Part shown: positions 9,510 through 16,903 of the stretch, in pieces
Numbering within the stretch: the first letter of the stretch is position 1
How the letters are laid out: each line of letters starts with the position of its first letter
Notes under the pieces: model-generated
Database searches by the model: none
The model's input: the letters and a program-made list of their open reading frames with translations, nothing else
Told to the model about the DNA's origin: nothing
Assembly: GCF_021404305.1 (NCBI RefSeq)
Contig: NZ_JABFTX010000005.1
Coordinates: forward strand, 62,001-126,000
DNA: 64,000 bases
Origin: Billgrantia ethanolica
Lineage (GTDB): Bacteria > Pseudomonadota > Gammaproteobacteria > Pseudomonadales > Halomonadaceae
Direction of reading: 5' to 3'
Translations under genes and position numbers: made by a program

Positions 9510-10020
9510 TTATTGCTCCTGATAGCGGGCCACGTCTAAGCTCTTCGGCAAATGGTCATAGGGCGACACCAGATTAGAGCTCCAGCCCAGCTTGACCTCG
9601 TGATTGGGCAGAAAGTGCACGTGCAGGTAGCGGTCTTCCCGCATGCGCTCCGGCATGGGAAGCGTCACATGGCGTCTTTCGGGCTCATCGCCACGTTCGA
9701 ACTCCTCGACGGTCCGCCCATACACCCACACCATCTCAGCGGTATCGCCGCTGATAGACTGGCAGCATACCGTTCCCCCACCACCATAAGGATCTAGATT
9801 CCCCCCCCCAGCGACCATTGACCCAAAACCGATGGATAGGGCGGTCGATATGGCTGCGCCCTTCAATAGAGGTATCCGTGGGCATGGGGTGCAAATCGGG
9901 CAAGAAAAACAGCCACACGAAATAGCCGGCAAACAGCGCGCCCAGCCCCCAGCGCGCTCCCTTGGGCAGGCCGTACCAGATTTGGTTGAACAACCAGTTC
10001 CAGATCCATCTCACCAGCAT
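9510..10020 (-). pseudogene. DUF3304-type protein, tandem copy 1, frameshifted in a 9-C run
   Basis: First transcribed of the three tandem units. The N-terminal 70 or so residues, including the membrane segment and WVNGRWGG, match copy 3. The frame then breaks at the nine consecutive C at 9801-9809 (G on the coding strand). With one base fewer the reading continues NLDPYGGGGTVCC and stays open to the stop at 9510. Copy 3 has T plus seven C at the same place and is in frame. The gene is therefore either a recent pseudogene, a phase-variable gene switched off in this read, or a sequencing/assembly error at a homopolymer. It directly follows the DUF4123 adaptor stop. Confidence 0.75.
9801..9809. 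repeat. Homopolymer of nine C at the frameshift
   Basis: Nine consecutive C on the plus strand. Loss of one, or gain of two, restores the DUF3304 copy 1 frame. Such tracts slip during replication. Confidence 0.8.
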
Positions 10021-10788
10021 TTATCGCTCCTGGTTTTCAGCCAGCAAGCGGCGATAAACATAAGCCAGGCGCTCGCCGGGTTGAACCAGACCCGCCTCGG
10101 TCGCGGCCAAGAGCGCAGCTTCCACTCGCTGCGAGCGAGCACAGGCGCACATGCCGGCAAAGAGTTCGGGGTACTGCTGGGTGAGCACGCGAGTCGCGGT
10201 GCGTACCTCCGGATCGCCTTGCAGCGCCTGGTAAAGCGAGGCAGACAAGGTCAGCTGCCAAGGGGATTCCTGCGGCGCTTGCTCGGGCATGACGCCTAGC
10301 GGCTGCCAGCCTCGGTTATCGTCCCGCTGCCACCACTGCTCGATGCCACCGAAGAGCGAGTGGTGCCAATCGGCTTGGGTCTCGGCATGCAATTGCCGGA
10401 TGACCTGGGGCAAATAGAATCTCAACAGTGCCGGTGGCTCACCAGCCGGATAGGCCACCATGGCGGGTGCCAGTTGGCTGGCCAGACGCTGAGTCGCCAT
10501 GCGACTCTCGATCCAGGCATGCAGAGCGCAACCAAGCACATGCTGTGCTGACAGTTCGGCCATCGACTCGAGCGTCACCTCGAACAGGCATGGCCCTTCA
10601 GCGGCCAGATGCGGCTGCCGGTCATCCTGCAGCAAAGGCCAGGCCGTGATGCCTGATGTCTCGAACAGTGCGGTGCGCGCAGCCGGATCGAGAAGCCCCA
10701 ATTCGATCAGAGCGATGCGCTTGGGTGCCTCTTCCGCTGGCCAAGGGGTCCGTTGCCAGTCGACGGGTATCGTTGTGACCTCAGCCAT
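10021..10788 (-). CDS. DUF4123 T6SS effector-loading adaptor
   Basis: A 255-residue protein matching the DUF4123 (Tec/Tap) chaperones that load effectors onto VgrG. The N-terminal part has the family pattern of a strand (RIALIELGLLDPAA), a short loop (TAWPLLQDD) and GPCLFEVTLES, equivalent to the LLDGA...PLF...GPWLV pattern. The C-terminal half is helical. It starts 3 bases after the vgrG stop and ends directly at DUF3304 copy 1. This position, between vgrG and the cargo genes, is diagnostic of the adaptor role and indicates that the DUF2235 protein is its cargo. Confidence 0.8.
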   Translation of the reverse strand: MAEVTTIPVDWQRTPWPAEEAPKRIALIELGLLDPAARTALFETSGITAWPLLQDDRQPHLAAEGPCLFEVTLESMAELSAQHVLGCALHAWIESRMATQRLASQLAPAMVAYPAGEPPALLRFYLPQVIRQLHAETQADWHHSLFGGIEQWWQRDDNRGWQPLGVMPEQAPQESPWQLTLSASLYQALQGDPEVRTATRVLTQQYPELFAGMCACARSQRVEAALLAATEAGLVQPGERLAYVYRRLLAENQER

Positions 10789-10791
10789 ACG

Positions 10792-12882
10792 CTATTTCCC
10801 CGCCTGAACCATTGTTTGCCCCGAGGCCAACGCTTCCCGCCAGCACTCTTCGCAGATCTCCGGCAACTTGAGGTGCGTCGTAAGCCGTGCCTCGTGCGTG
10901 AAGCCCTCAATACGCTGATGCGCTTCAGCCATTGCCCGCCCCGGCAGCAGCGGCGTCTCGACGGCCTGGCCGCTTCCCGAGCCGGGGCTGCCTCCGGCGT
11001 TGATCTTGACCTTGGGGCCGACCAGGGTGACGCCGCCACCGTCGAGCTTGAGGAAGCTGCCGCCGGCGTTGAGCGTCATTTCGCTACCGGCTTCGAGCAC
11101 CACCTTGTGGCCGGCCTTGATGTGCAGCTCGCGGCCGCATTCGCTGAGCCAGGCTTGGCCGGCCTTGAGGTGCAGGGTGCCCTGTACCGTGAGGTGCTGG
11201 TTGGCGACGGTTTGCTCATGGCGCTCGCCGCGCACGGTGTGGTGATCGTCGGCATGGATCTCGCCGATGCGGTCGTGGTGCACGGTGAGGAAGCTGTCGT
11301 TGCCGATCTCTTCGGTGCAGTCGTTATTCGTCAGCAGCTCCAGATCCTTCTGGGCGTGCAGCCAAATCTGCTCTTGGCCCGCTTCGTCCTCGAAGCGCAG
11401 CTCCTGGAAGCCCTCGCCTTTGTGACTCTGGGTGCGGAGGACGGTACGGGTCTTGTGGGCCGGGAGTTCGTAGGGCGGTGTGTTGACGGCGTTATAGACC
11501 CGCCCGGTGATCAGCGGCTGATCCGGATCGCCCTCCAGAAACGAGACGACCGTTTCATGCCCAATCCGGGGAATCGCCATGCTACCGTAGCCGCCGCCGG
11601 CCCAGCCCTGGCTCACGCGTACCCAGGCACTTGCCGTCTCGTTGGGTTCGGCGTAGCGATCCCAGGGGAACTGGACCTTGACCCGGCCGTGCTCGTCGCA
11701 GTAGATCTCCTCGCCCTCGGGGCCGACCACCACGGCGATCTGTGGGCCGTCGACGCGGGGCTTGGGGTTGGGCGTGGGCCGCCAGGCCTGGTCGGCGGGC
11801 ATCAGCACCAGTTCGTTATGGTACTTGGTCATGCCGCCTTGATCGGTTTGATTGCCCCCCTGAACGAAGCCATCCTCTTCCAGCGCCTGGGGCTGCTTGC
11901 CGTGGTGAACGACCTGGATGACCTGCCAGTCGCGGTTAAGCTCATCGATGTCGTGGTCGGTGAGCGCAAAGCGCACGCCCGGGGCGAGTTCGGGTAGGTC
12001 GCTCTCGGCGTCGGCGGTGCTGGCCTTCTGGCGCAGCGCTTCGAGGCGAATACGGGTGAATGCATCGCCGGCGGCGTCGGCCTTGTAGCGCCCGGGATAG
12101 TCGTAGTGCTCGTAGTCGTCCCTTTGGGCGTGGTTTTCCAGGTCACCCGCGGCGTGTTCGTGAAGCTGCGCATAGGCCGGGTTCTTGAACGAGTAGTCCT
12201 TGAGCGTGACCGAGGCCGGGGCGATTCGGGCGAACTGTTCGAGCTTGCGCACGTGGCGCTTGGGTGGCGTACCGCCGGCGCGGCCGTGGTAGGTGCGCTC
12301 ACCCAGGTGGGGTAGCACTTGGGGCGCGTCGGCGAAGACCAGGCGATGGGCGCCGTTCGGGGCATCCTCGAACTCATGAAAGTAGAACAGGCCCTCTTCG
12401 GCGGTCAGGCGCTCGACGAAGGCGAGATCGGTTTCCCGGTACTGCACAAGGAACTCTCGAGTCTGCAGCTCGCGAGTAGCGGCGAAGGCCACATCCGTGA
12501 GGCCGCGCTCGTCGCACAGGGTGTTGAGCACGGTGAGCGGCGAGACCTCCTGGAAGATGCGCGAGTTGTGGCGCAGGCCAAGGCGCCACAGCGCGGGGCG
12601 GATCTCGACCCGGTAGAGGGTGTGTCGATGGCCGCGGTCGCCGCGCGCGAACTCGCTGACCACGCCATGGACCCGGCGCAGCACCTCGCCGTTCTGCCAG
12701 ATCGTCAGGCTGGCCTGGCGATCGAGGAGTTCGGTAGCGGAGAGGCTGCCGTTACGGCTGGCGAAGCGCATGCTCAGTTTGAAGGGCTGGGACAGCGCTT
12801 CGGTGTGAGTGAACTCAATGACCGCCAGGTCGTCGGCCCCAGGCAAGGTCAGGGTGAATTGCCATCCGTTTGCGTTGGCCAA
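10792..12882 (-). CDS. vgrG: T6SS spike protein VgrG (TssI)
   Basis: A 696-residue VgrG. The N-terminal phage-baseplate gp27-like region holds LTLPGADDLAVIEFTHTE. The conserved block GGYGSMAIPRIGHETVVSFL with GDPDQPLITGRVYN marks the gp5-like OB domain near residues 420-470. The tail is the repetitive needle (HDRIGEIHADDHHTV, later AGHKVVLEAGSEMTLNAGGSF). A C-terminal extension of about 60 residues after the needle (from GSPGSGSGQ onward) probably contacts the adaptor or cargo. The start is a TTG at 12882 with GGGAGG about 4 bases upstream. It is the first gene of the module; no other T6SS structural genes are in the window, so this is an orphan vgrG island served by an apparatus encoded elsewhere. 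Confidence 0.95.
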   Translation of the reverse strand: MANANGWQFTLTLPGADDLAVIEFTHTEALSQPFKLSMRFASRNGSLSATELLDRQASLTIWQNGEVLRRVHGVVSEFARGDRGHRHTLYRVEIRPALWRLGLRHNSRIFQEVSPLTVLNTLCDERGLTDVAFAATRELQTREFLVQYRETDLAFVERLTAEEGLFYFHEFEDAPNGAHRLVFADAPQVLPHLGERTYHGRAGGTPPKRHVRKLEQFARIAPASVTLKDYSFKNPAYAQLHEHAAGDLENHAQRDDYEHYDYPGRYKADAAGDAFTRIRLEALRQKASTADAESDLPELAPGVRFALTDHDIDELNRDWQVIQVVHHGKQPQALEEDGFVQGGNQTDQGGMTKYHNELVLMPADQAWRPTPNPKPRVDGPQIAVVVGPEGEEIYCDEHGRVKVQFPWDRYAEPNETASAWVRVSQGWAGGGYGSMAIPRIGHETVVSFLEGDPDQPLITGRVYNAVNTPPYELPAHKTRTVLRTQSHKGEGFQELRFEDEAGQEQIWLHAQKDLELLTNNDCTEEIGNDSFLTVHHDRIGEIHADDHHTVRGERHEQTVANQHLTVQGTLHLKAGQAWLSECGRELHIKAGHKVVLEAGSEMTLNAGGSFLKLDGGGVTLVGPKVKINAGGSPGSGSGQAVETPLLPGRAMAEAHQRIEGFTHEARLTTHLKLPEICEECWREALASGQTMVQAGK

Positions 12883-13288
12883 TGTGCCTCCCTGCGGCGA
12901 GATATTAGCGCCTAGTTCCTAGAAAGCGGGTTAGGGTAGCAGGCATTGAGTTTGCAGGCTGTAGGTCACCCTCTCTGCTTTTTGTAAGACATTGACGACA
13001 GTAATGTCACTGGCGCACCAAGGTTGCCATTGGGGCTACAGGCTTAGTAATCTGCGTTTTCGGCGCTTCACGCGCAGCCTCGGCGGCCCGCATCTACTAC
13101 GCAAGCCACGGTGGCGTTAACACGCTCGGTCCCGAGCTGCGGATCGATGTTCCGTCGACCATCACTATATATCCCGCGACATCGAGAAGTGCCCGCGCCC
13201 CTGGGTCGGGCAACGGTACCGGTAGATCGTGCGATGGAGAACGGCCGAAAAGGGAGGCAGGAAGGCCTCGCTGCTGTGCAGGCTGAAA
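12883..13288. promoter_or_regulatory. Gene-free region upstream of vgrG
   Basis: About 400 bases with no convincing gene. It should hold the vgrG promoter (minus strand). A dyad GACATT-N9-AATGTC at 12988-13008 is the only obvious inverted repeat and could be an operator; no regulator is indicated. Confidence 0.35.
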
Positions 13289-13368
13289 GGTGTTTGGCGG
13301 TGCCCGTGCGGATTGCGCAAGATCATGTTATGCCTTCGGTTCCGTCGCCGTCGGCGCCAACACCGAAG
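13289..13368 (+). repeat. Direct repeat copy 2, degenerate tail of the small basic gene
   Basis: Matches 6428-6505. After restoring one missing base it would encode GLRK..LCLRFRRRRRQH, like the C-terminus of the small protein at 6288-6491. It directly precedes the glutathione S-transferase remnant. Confidence 0.5.
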
Positions 13369-13862
13369 CTGAGAAAGCACCTGAAGGTGATATTCGCCCA
13401 GCCGGCGGCACCGCCACCATCGCCGAATCGGCTGCGATACAGCTCTACCTGGCCGAGAAATATCCACAGGCGGGTTTCATCCCCAGCGCTGTGGAAGAAC
13501 GCGCCCAGATGTACCGCTGGATCTTCTTCCTGATGACCGAGATCGAGCCACCGCTGTGGCGCATTGCTCGCCATACCTTCATCTACCCGGACGAGATGCG
13601 CATACCCCAGGACGTCGACCTGGCCAGGCAGGAGTGCAGGGAGATGCTGACGGTGTTCGAACGCCACATGCAGGAGCGCGAGTACCTCGTCGGTGATCGA
13701 CTCAGCGTCGCCGACTTCAACGCCGCCTACACCCTGGACTGGGCCAACGAAGAGAACTTGCTCGACGCCGCCCCGCGGCTGAGAGAGTACCTGAAGGCGA
13801 TGTACGCCCGACCCACGGCGCCGCCCACCATCGCCGCAGCGTTCGCGGCAATAGAGAACTAG
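13369..13862 (+). pseudogene. Glutathione S-transferase remnant, chimeric 5' end
   Basis: The frame ending at 13862 encodes the second half of a glutathione S-transferase. TIAESAAIQLYLAEKYP is the end of the thioredoxin-like domain (the ESxAI glutathione-contact motif), followed by the all-helical C-terminal domain with YLVGDRLSVADF. The first 60 or so residues with the catalytic Ser/Tyr/Cys are missing. The bases before the junction (13369-13424) encode, in another frame, KLRKHLKVIFAQPAAPP, a clear relative of this gene's own C-terminus RLREYLKAMYARPTAPP. The likely history is a tandem pair of GST genes that collapsed by recombination at a shared ACCATCGCCG, leaving the tail of one fused out of frame to the middle of the other. 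Probably non-functional. Confidence 0.7.
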
Positions 13863-13899
13863 TCGCCCGGCGAGATCATGGAGCGGTTGTCAGCACCGC

Positions 13900-13931
13900 G
13901 AGCCAGCCATTGCGCTGGCTCTTGGCTTTTT
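13900..13931 (+). terminator. Rho-independent terminator after GST remnant
   Basis: GAGCCAGC, a six-base loop, GCTGGCTC, then TTGGCTTTTT. An 8-bp perfect stem followed by a T run. Confidence 0.75.
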
Positions 13932-14064
13932 GGCATTGCGTTGACATAGGTCGCTGGTGTGGGGCTGAGGGAGCGTCTAGGCTGGTTGTATGTGTTCGTT
14001 TGTAATCTGAAAAGGTGGGTGCGCTTTAGGCTGGCCCCTGGCTTGGCAATGGAGCGGAAGGGTA

Positions 14065-14268
14065 ATGGCAGCTAACGACCCAAAGCTGACATGCTGGAAG
14101 TCAGCGGGCACGTTCATTGGGATATGTAGCATGCACGGTGACCGGTATTATGTAGCCGAGCCATACTTAATATTTCAATATTCTAGTGCCTTAGGGGGCT
14201 GGATACGCGCGGCGTATCTAGTTGAAAGCGCGGGCTCGTTCAAGTCAATAACCGAGCACACTGTCTAA
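14065..14268 (+). CDS. Small hypothetical protein
   Basis: Possible 67-residue protein starting MAANDPKLTCWKSAG, with GGAAGGG a few bases before the ATG. It contains two Cys, no obvious membrane segment and no family I recognise. It lies at the head of a row of small, unrelated genes of differing composition, a cassette-like pattern. The reading frame is short and could be fortuitous. Confidence 0.35.
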   Translation: MAANDPKLTCWKSAGTFIGICSMHGDRYYVAEPYLIFQYSSALGGWIRAAYLVESAGSFKSITEHTV

Positions 14269-14295
14269 GACCTGTTAACAGCAAAGGAGGGAGCA

Positions 14296-14616
14296 GTGTC
14301 TGGTGATGATGAGACCGTTCAACAGAAGCAAGACAAAAGTGATCGCAAATCCCTTGTCTGGGTACTGCTTGCGGGGGTATTGGTAGTTGGGGTATACGCC
14401 GCAATGTTTATTCCGGCGTTGGTTGGGCGTAGCCCTGAGCCGATGTCAGGGTACAGCTCCATGCTGTGGACAGGCCTTCTAATGGCCGCGGTCTGGCGGT
14501 ACCGCAGTAAAAGTGGCTGGGCTGGTTTCGGAGTGGGTGTGCTACTCGGAATCATCATTTTCGCTCTCACAGGGTTTGTTAGTGGCTATATAGGAGCGAG
14601 CGGTAGTGCCGTTTAA
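14296..14616 (+). CDS. Small membrane protein, possible integron cassette gene
   Basis: A 106-residue protein starting with GTG at 14296 after a strong AAAGGAGGG site. The N-terminal 20 residues are charged; three hydrophobic segments follow at about residues 24-44, 55-67 and 73-100. No family recognised. Its TAA stop lies inside the left arm (GTTTAAC) of an attC-like site, an arrangement common in integron cassettes. A role cannot be assigned. Confidence 0.6.
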   Translation: MSGDDETVQQKQDKSDRKSLVWVLLAGVLVVGVYAAMFIPALVGRSPEPMSGYSSMLWTGLLMAAVWRYRSKSGWAGFGVGVLLGIIIFALTGFVSGYIGASGSAV

Positions 14617-14682
14617 CAAGGGCACTCCATCTGACGCTAACCCGCTCCATGGCTTAGCGCCAGCCTAGGGCTGGCGTTAAAC
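14611..14682 (+). other. attC-like recombination site 1
   Basis: A 72-base element bounded by complementary GTTTAAC (14611-14617) and GTTAAAC (14676-14682). Inside are GACGCTAA and TTAGCGCC, which pair with one mismatch. This is the nested R''-L''...L'-R' layout of integron attC sites. A further hairpin CGCCAGCC-TAG-GGCTGGCG occupies the right half. The 3' end GGCGTTAAAC fits the GTTRRRY core. No integrase is in the window. Confidence 0.55.
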
Positions 14683-14823
14683 ATCAGGAAAGTCACAGTG
14701 TCCGCTCATGGCCGAATGGTAAACCTCAGTCAATGCTGATGAAGCTGAGGTGGCAGTTAACAACCTAAAGTGTGTGGTGTGCAAAAAGCATTTGATTTAT
14801 AAGCTAGGCGATACATCGGGGAA

Positions 14824-15309
14824 ATGTGGAAAAGAATGAAAAAAATGATATTTTTATTAAGCGCAGGTGCAGGGCTGTTAGTATTAGGAGTGGTTGCGTC
14901 ATTGCTTTTTTATGGACAAGGTATGAAGGTAACAATAGATAGAGAAGGGTCTGCGCGTCAATGCCCGCCATCTCGCCCTATCTTTGTTCAGGTTTCCAAC
15001 TATAGTTTTAAAACGGTTAAAAGAGCGTATTTTCGTCTAGAGTTATTTAAGGGGAATCATTCAATAAATCTTTTGTCCAGTTCTTATCGGATATTTGATA
15101 AGGTGGTTTCGCCTTTTAGCAGAGAGCACCTCTGTTACTCTGATGAATACATCGATAGATGGTTTGTTGTCGGGAATATATATTCAGAAGGCAATGAGGA
15201 TTACAGGGTCTTTTTAGGGCCGACAATACAGGAAGTTAATGCTGCAGTAAAGTTTGGTGGGCTACATTCAGTGTTTTTGGGTGGCGTTGAATATGACCTT
15301 GCGTATTAA
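14824..15309 (+). CDS. Membrane-anchored hypothetical protein
   Basis: A 161-residue protein with a Lys/Arg-rich start, one hydrophobic segment (about residues 8-30, IFLLSAGAGLLVLGVVASLLF) and a soluble domain of about 125 residues with two Cys. The domain appears beta-rich and reminiscent of small periplasmic or extracellular modules, but I recognise no family. The start could also be the ATG at 14836. It is AT-rich compared with the core genes and sits between two attC-like sites, consistent with a captured cassette. Confidence 0.6.
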   Translation: MWKRMKKMIFLLSAGAGLLVLGVVASLLFYGQGMKVTIDREGSARQCPPSRPIFVQVSNYSFKTVKRAYFRLELFKGNHSINLLSSSYRIFDKVVSPFSREHLCYSDEYIDRWFVVGNIYSEGNEDYRVFLGPTIQEVNAAVKFGGLHSVFLGGVEYDLAY

Positions 15310-15397
15310 GTGCTTATTTGCGTGCTTCATGATAGCTATAGGATCTTCTCACCGGAAAATCAAGACTATGTTTGCCAATTTGGAAAAAGCTGATGCT

Positions 15398-15486
15398 GGT
15401 AACGGCCCGGAGCGGACATGAAGGGCAGGGCAGCATGCACGTTCGTCGCCGCGACGCGGCCAGAGGGCTGTAGAACTTGGCGTTAG
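15398..15486 (+). other. attC-like recombination site 2
   Basis: An approximately 89-base element starting GGTAACGGCCCGGAGC and ending CTTGGCGTTAG. The centre has a CGTCG-CCG-CGACG hairpin. The outer TAACG...GCGTTA pairing and length fit attC sites of chromosomal integrons, but the inner arms pair poorly, so the call is weaker than for site 1. Confidence 0.45.
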
Positions 15487-15502
15487 TATAAGAAGGACCA
15501 AG

Positions 15503-15577
15503 ATGAAATCGCGAGCACGTGACTTACTAGAAAAGTCAATTAAGGCGATGCTTGCCGCGATTGAGGTTCGTCAGTGA
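15503..15577 (+). pseudogene. DUF3644 N-terminal fragment
   Basis: A 24-codon frame, MKSRARDLLEKSIKAMLAAIE plus VRQ then TGA, with GAAGGA just upstream. The segment strongly resembles the first residues of DUF3644 proteins (MKxRxKxLLxKSxxAMLxAIEIYN), which are usually around 300 residues. The match stops after AIE and the rest is missing. It begins immediately after attC-like site 2, so it looks like a captured gene cut off by a later rearrangement. Recognised from memory of the family pattern. Confidence 0.4.
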
Positions 15578-15625
15578 AAGTGAGATTTAAACTTGGATGA
15601 AATTTAATAGCTGGGGTGAGGGGTT

Positions 15626-16735
15626 ATGGATATAGAGAAAATTGAAAAAGGCATTGAAAAAACTGGTTTCAGATTAGAATTCGACATATCTAACATCCTT
15701 GTGAAGAATGGTTGGAATGTAATCAATAACAAATATTATGTGGACGATCAGCAAGAAGTTGTTCGGGAAATAGATATTGTTGCATACAAAGCTAATCTTG
15801 TACATGATATCTATGTGTATACTGCATTAATTTTAAGTTGCAAGAAAAGTGAGCAAAATGCTTGGGCGCTATTGTCGAAAGAGTCCAATCATAGTGATCC
15901 CAATATAGAGTGGGTTCCAGTTCATGCTTGGTCAAATGATCGTGTATTGTCCTATATGCTTGACGAGCCTGACTGGAAAGAATTTTACCTCTCTATTTTA
16001 AAACAAAAGAAAGCCAATATTGTAACTGGTAAGCCGGAGCGGCATATATTTGGTTTTCAAGAGATGAATAAGGTGAGTGGATCCCCTCAGAATGATAAAA
16101 ATATATTCAATTCCGTAAATTCAGTTATGAAGGCTCAGGCGTATGAGATGAATGCCCTGCCCCTGCGCAAAAAAGATTCTTGTGTATTTCAATTTAATTT
16201 GCTGTCAGTGGCTCAAACAGATCTTGTTCGTCTGGATTTTGAAAAAAATATAGCTAAAGGCTTCGCCATAGATGATGAAATTTATGTGGCGGGATATATT
16301 TTGGATAAGCAGCAGACCTTTGCTAAGGTACATTTCGTTCGGGCAGATCGATTTGAGAAAATTATTCAGCAATATAACAATTTGCATAATGCAAATAAGA
16401 TGGCCTTTGGCAAAATTCACGAAAAATTTTGTTCGGAGATTACCAGGGATGCCAAAAAGCTAAATTTTTTCAAGGATGATGTGGCAGACGATATATGGTG
16501 GTCGTTATATTCGCTTATTGAAGAGCCTTCAAAAGTGAATAAATTGTTGAAAGAAGGACATATGCATTGGAATAAACAAGAAAGCACAATAGAGTTTCAA
16601 GTAGATTTACACGAAAGCGAAGTGGCTACTATGAATGAAGGTAAAGAGGCTAGAGAGGAGCTGTCTGAGGCGTTAAGGAAGTATTATAAATATGAAGGAA
16701 AGTCTAAGTTTGAGGTTTTTGAAATACCTTTCTAG
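15626..16735 (+). CDS. AT-rich protein with PD-(D/E)XK-nuclease-like N-terminus
   Basis: A 369-residue protein preceded by GGGGTGAGGGGTT. The N-terminal 90 residues resemble a restriction-endonuclease-like fold: GFRLEFDISNILVKNGWNV, then VVREIDIVAYKAN, then a strand ending LILSCKKS. This places an early acidic residue, an (E)xD pair and a strand carrying CKK as the D-(D/E)xK-type site. The remaining 270 residues are not recognised. Base composition is much more AT-rich than the flanking metabolic genes, so transfer is likely. A single-gene nuclease of defence or unknown role is inference only. Confidence 0.55.
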   Translation: MDIEKIEKGIEKTGFRLEFDISNILVKNGWNVINNKYYVDDQQEVVREIDIVAYKANLVHDIYVYTALILSCKKSEQNAWALLSKESNHSDPNIEWVPVHAWSNDRVLSYMLDEPDWKEFYLSILKQKKANIVTGKPERHIFGFQEMNKVSGSPQNDKNIFNSVNSVMKAQAYEMNALPLRKKDSCVFQFNLLSVAQTDLVRLDFEKNIAKGFAIDDEIYVAGYILDKQQTFAKVHFVRADRFEKIIQQYNNLHNANKMAFGKIHEKFCSEITRDAKKLNFFKDDVADDIWWSLYSLIEEPSKVNKLLKEGHMHWNKQESTIEFQVDLHESEVATMNEGKEAREELSEALRKYYKYEGKSKFEVFEIPF

Positions 16736-16903
16736 GTATTTCCATTGGTGTGCGCTGTAAAATTTCCACGTTGCTTTTCAGTGGCCGACTGTCAGGTAAA
16801 TACCGTCACACTTCAGATAGTCAGACGCTGCTGCTGGAAAATGTTCCACTTCTTCGAGGTGCTAAAATTACCGCGAAGCTTCTTATTATACTAGGGGGAG
16901 AGA

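Larger units (their letters stand above)
8487..10020 (-). repeat. Three tandem ~510-bp units (DUF3304 gene triplication)
   Basis: Three head-to-tail units at 8487-8999, 9000-9509 and 9510-10020, each consisting of one whole gene with no intergenic DNA. Long stretches are nearly identical, for instance the first about 110 bases of each gene, which indicates recent duplication by unequal crossing over. Confidence 0.9.

Noticed and set aside
8487..10020. Periodic repeats as a CRISPR array or satellite
   Set aside because: The period equals one gene (about 510 bases) and each unit codes for a DUF3304 protein.
10753..11997. 414-residue open frame opposite vgrG
   Set aside because: Mirror of vgrG codons; no ribosome binding site and no recognisable protein.
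14264..14285. TCTAAGACCTGTTAACAG between two small genes as a third attC site
   Set aside because: Too short and without inner paired arms.
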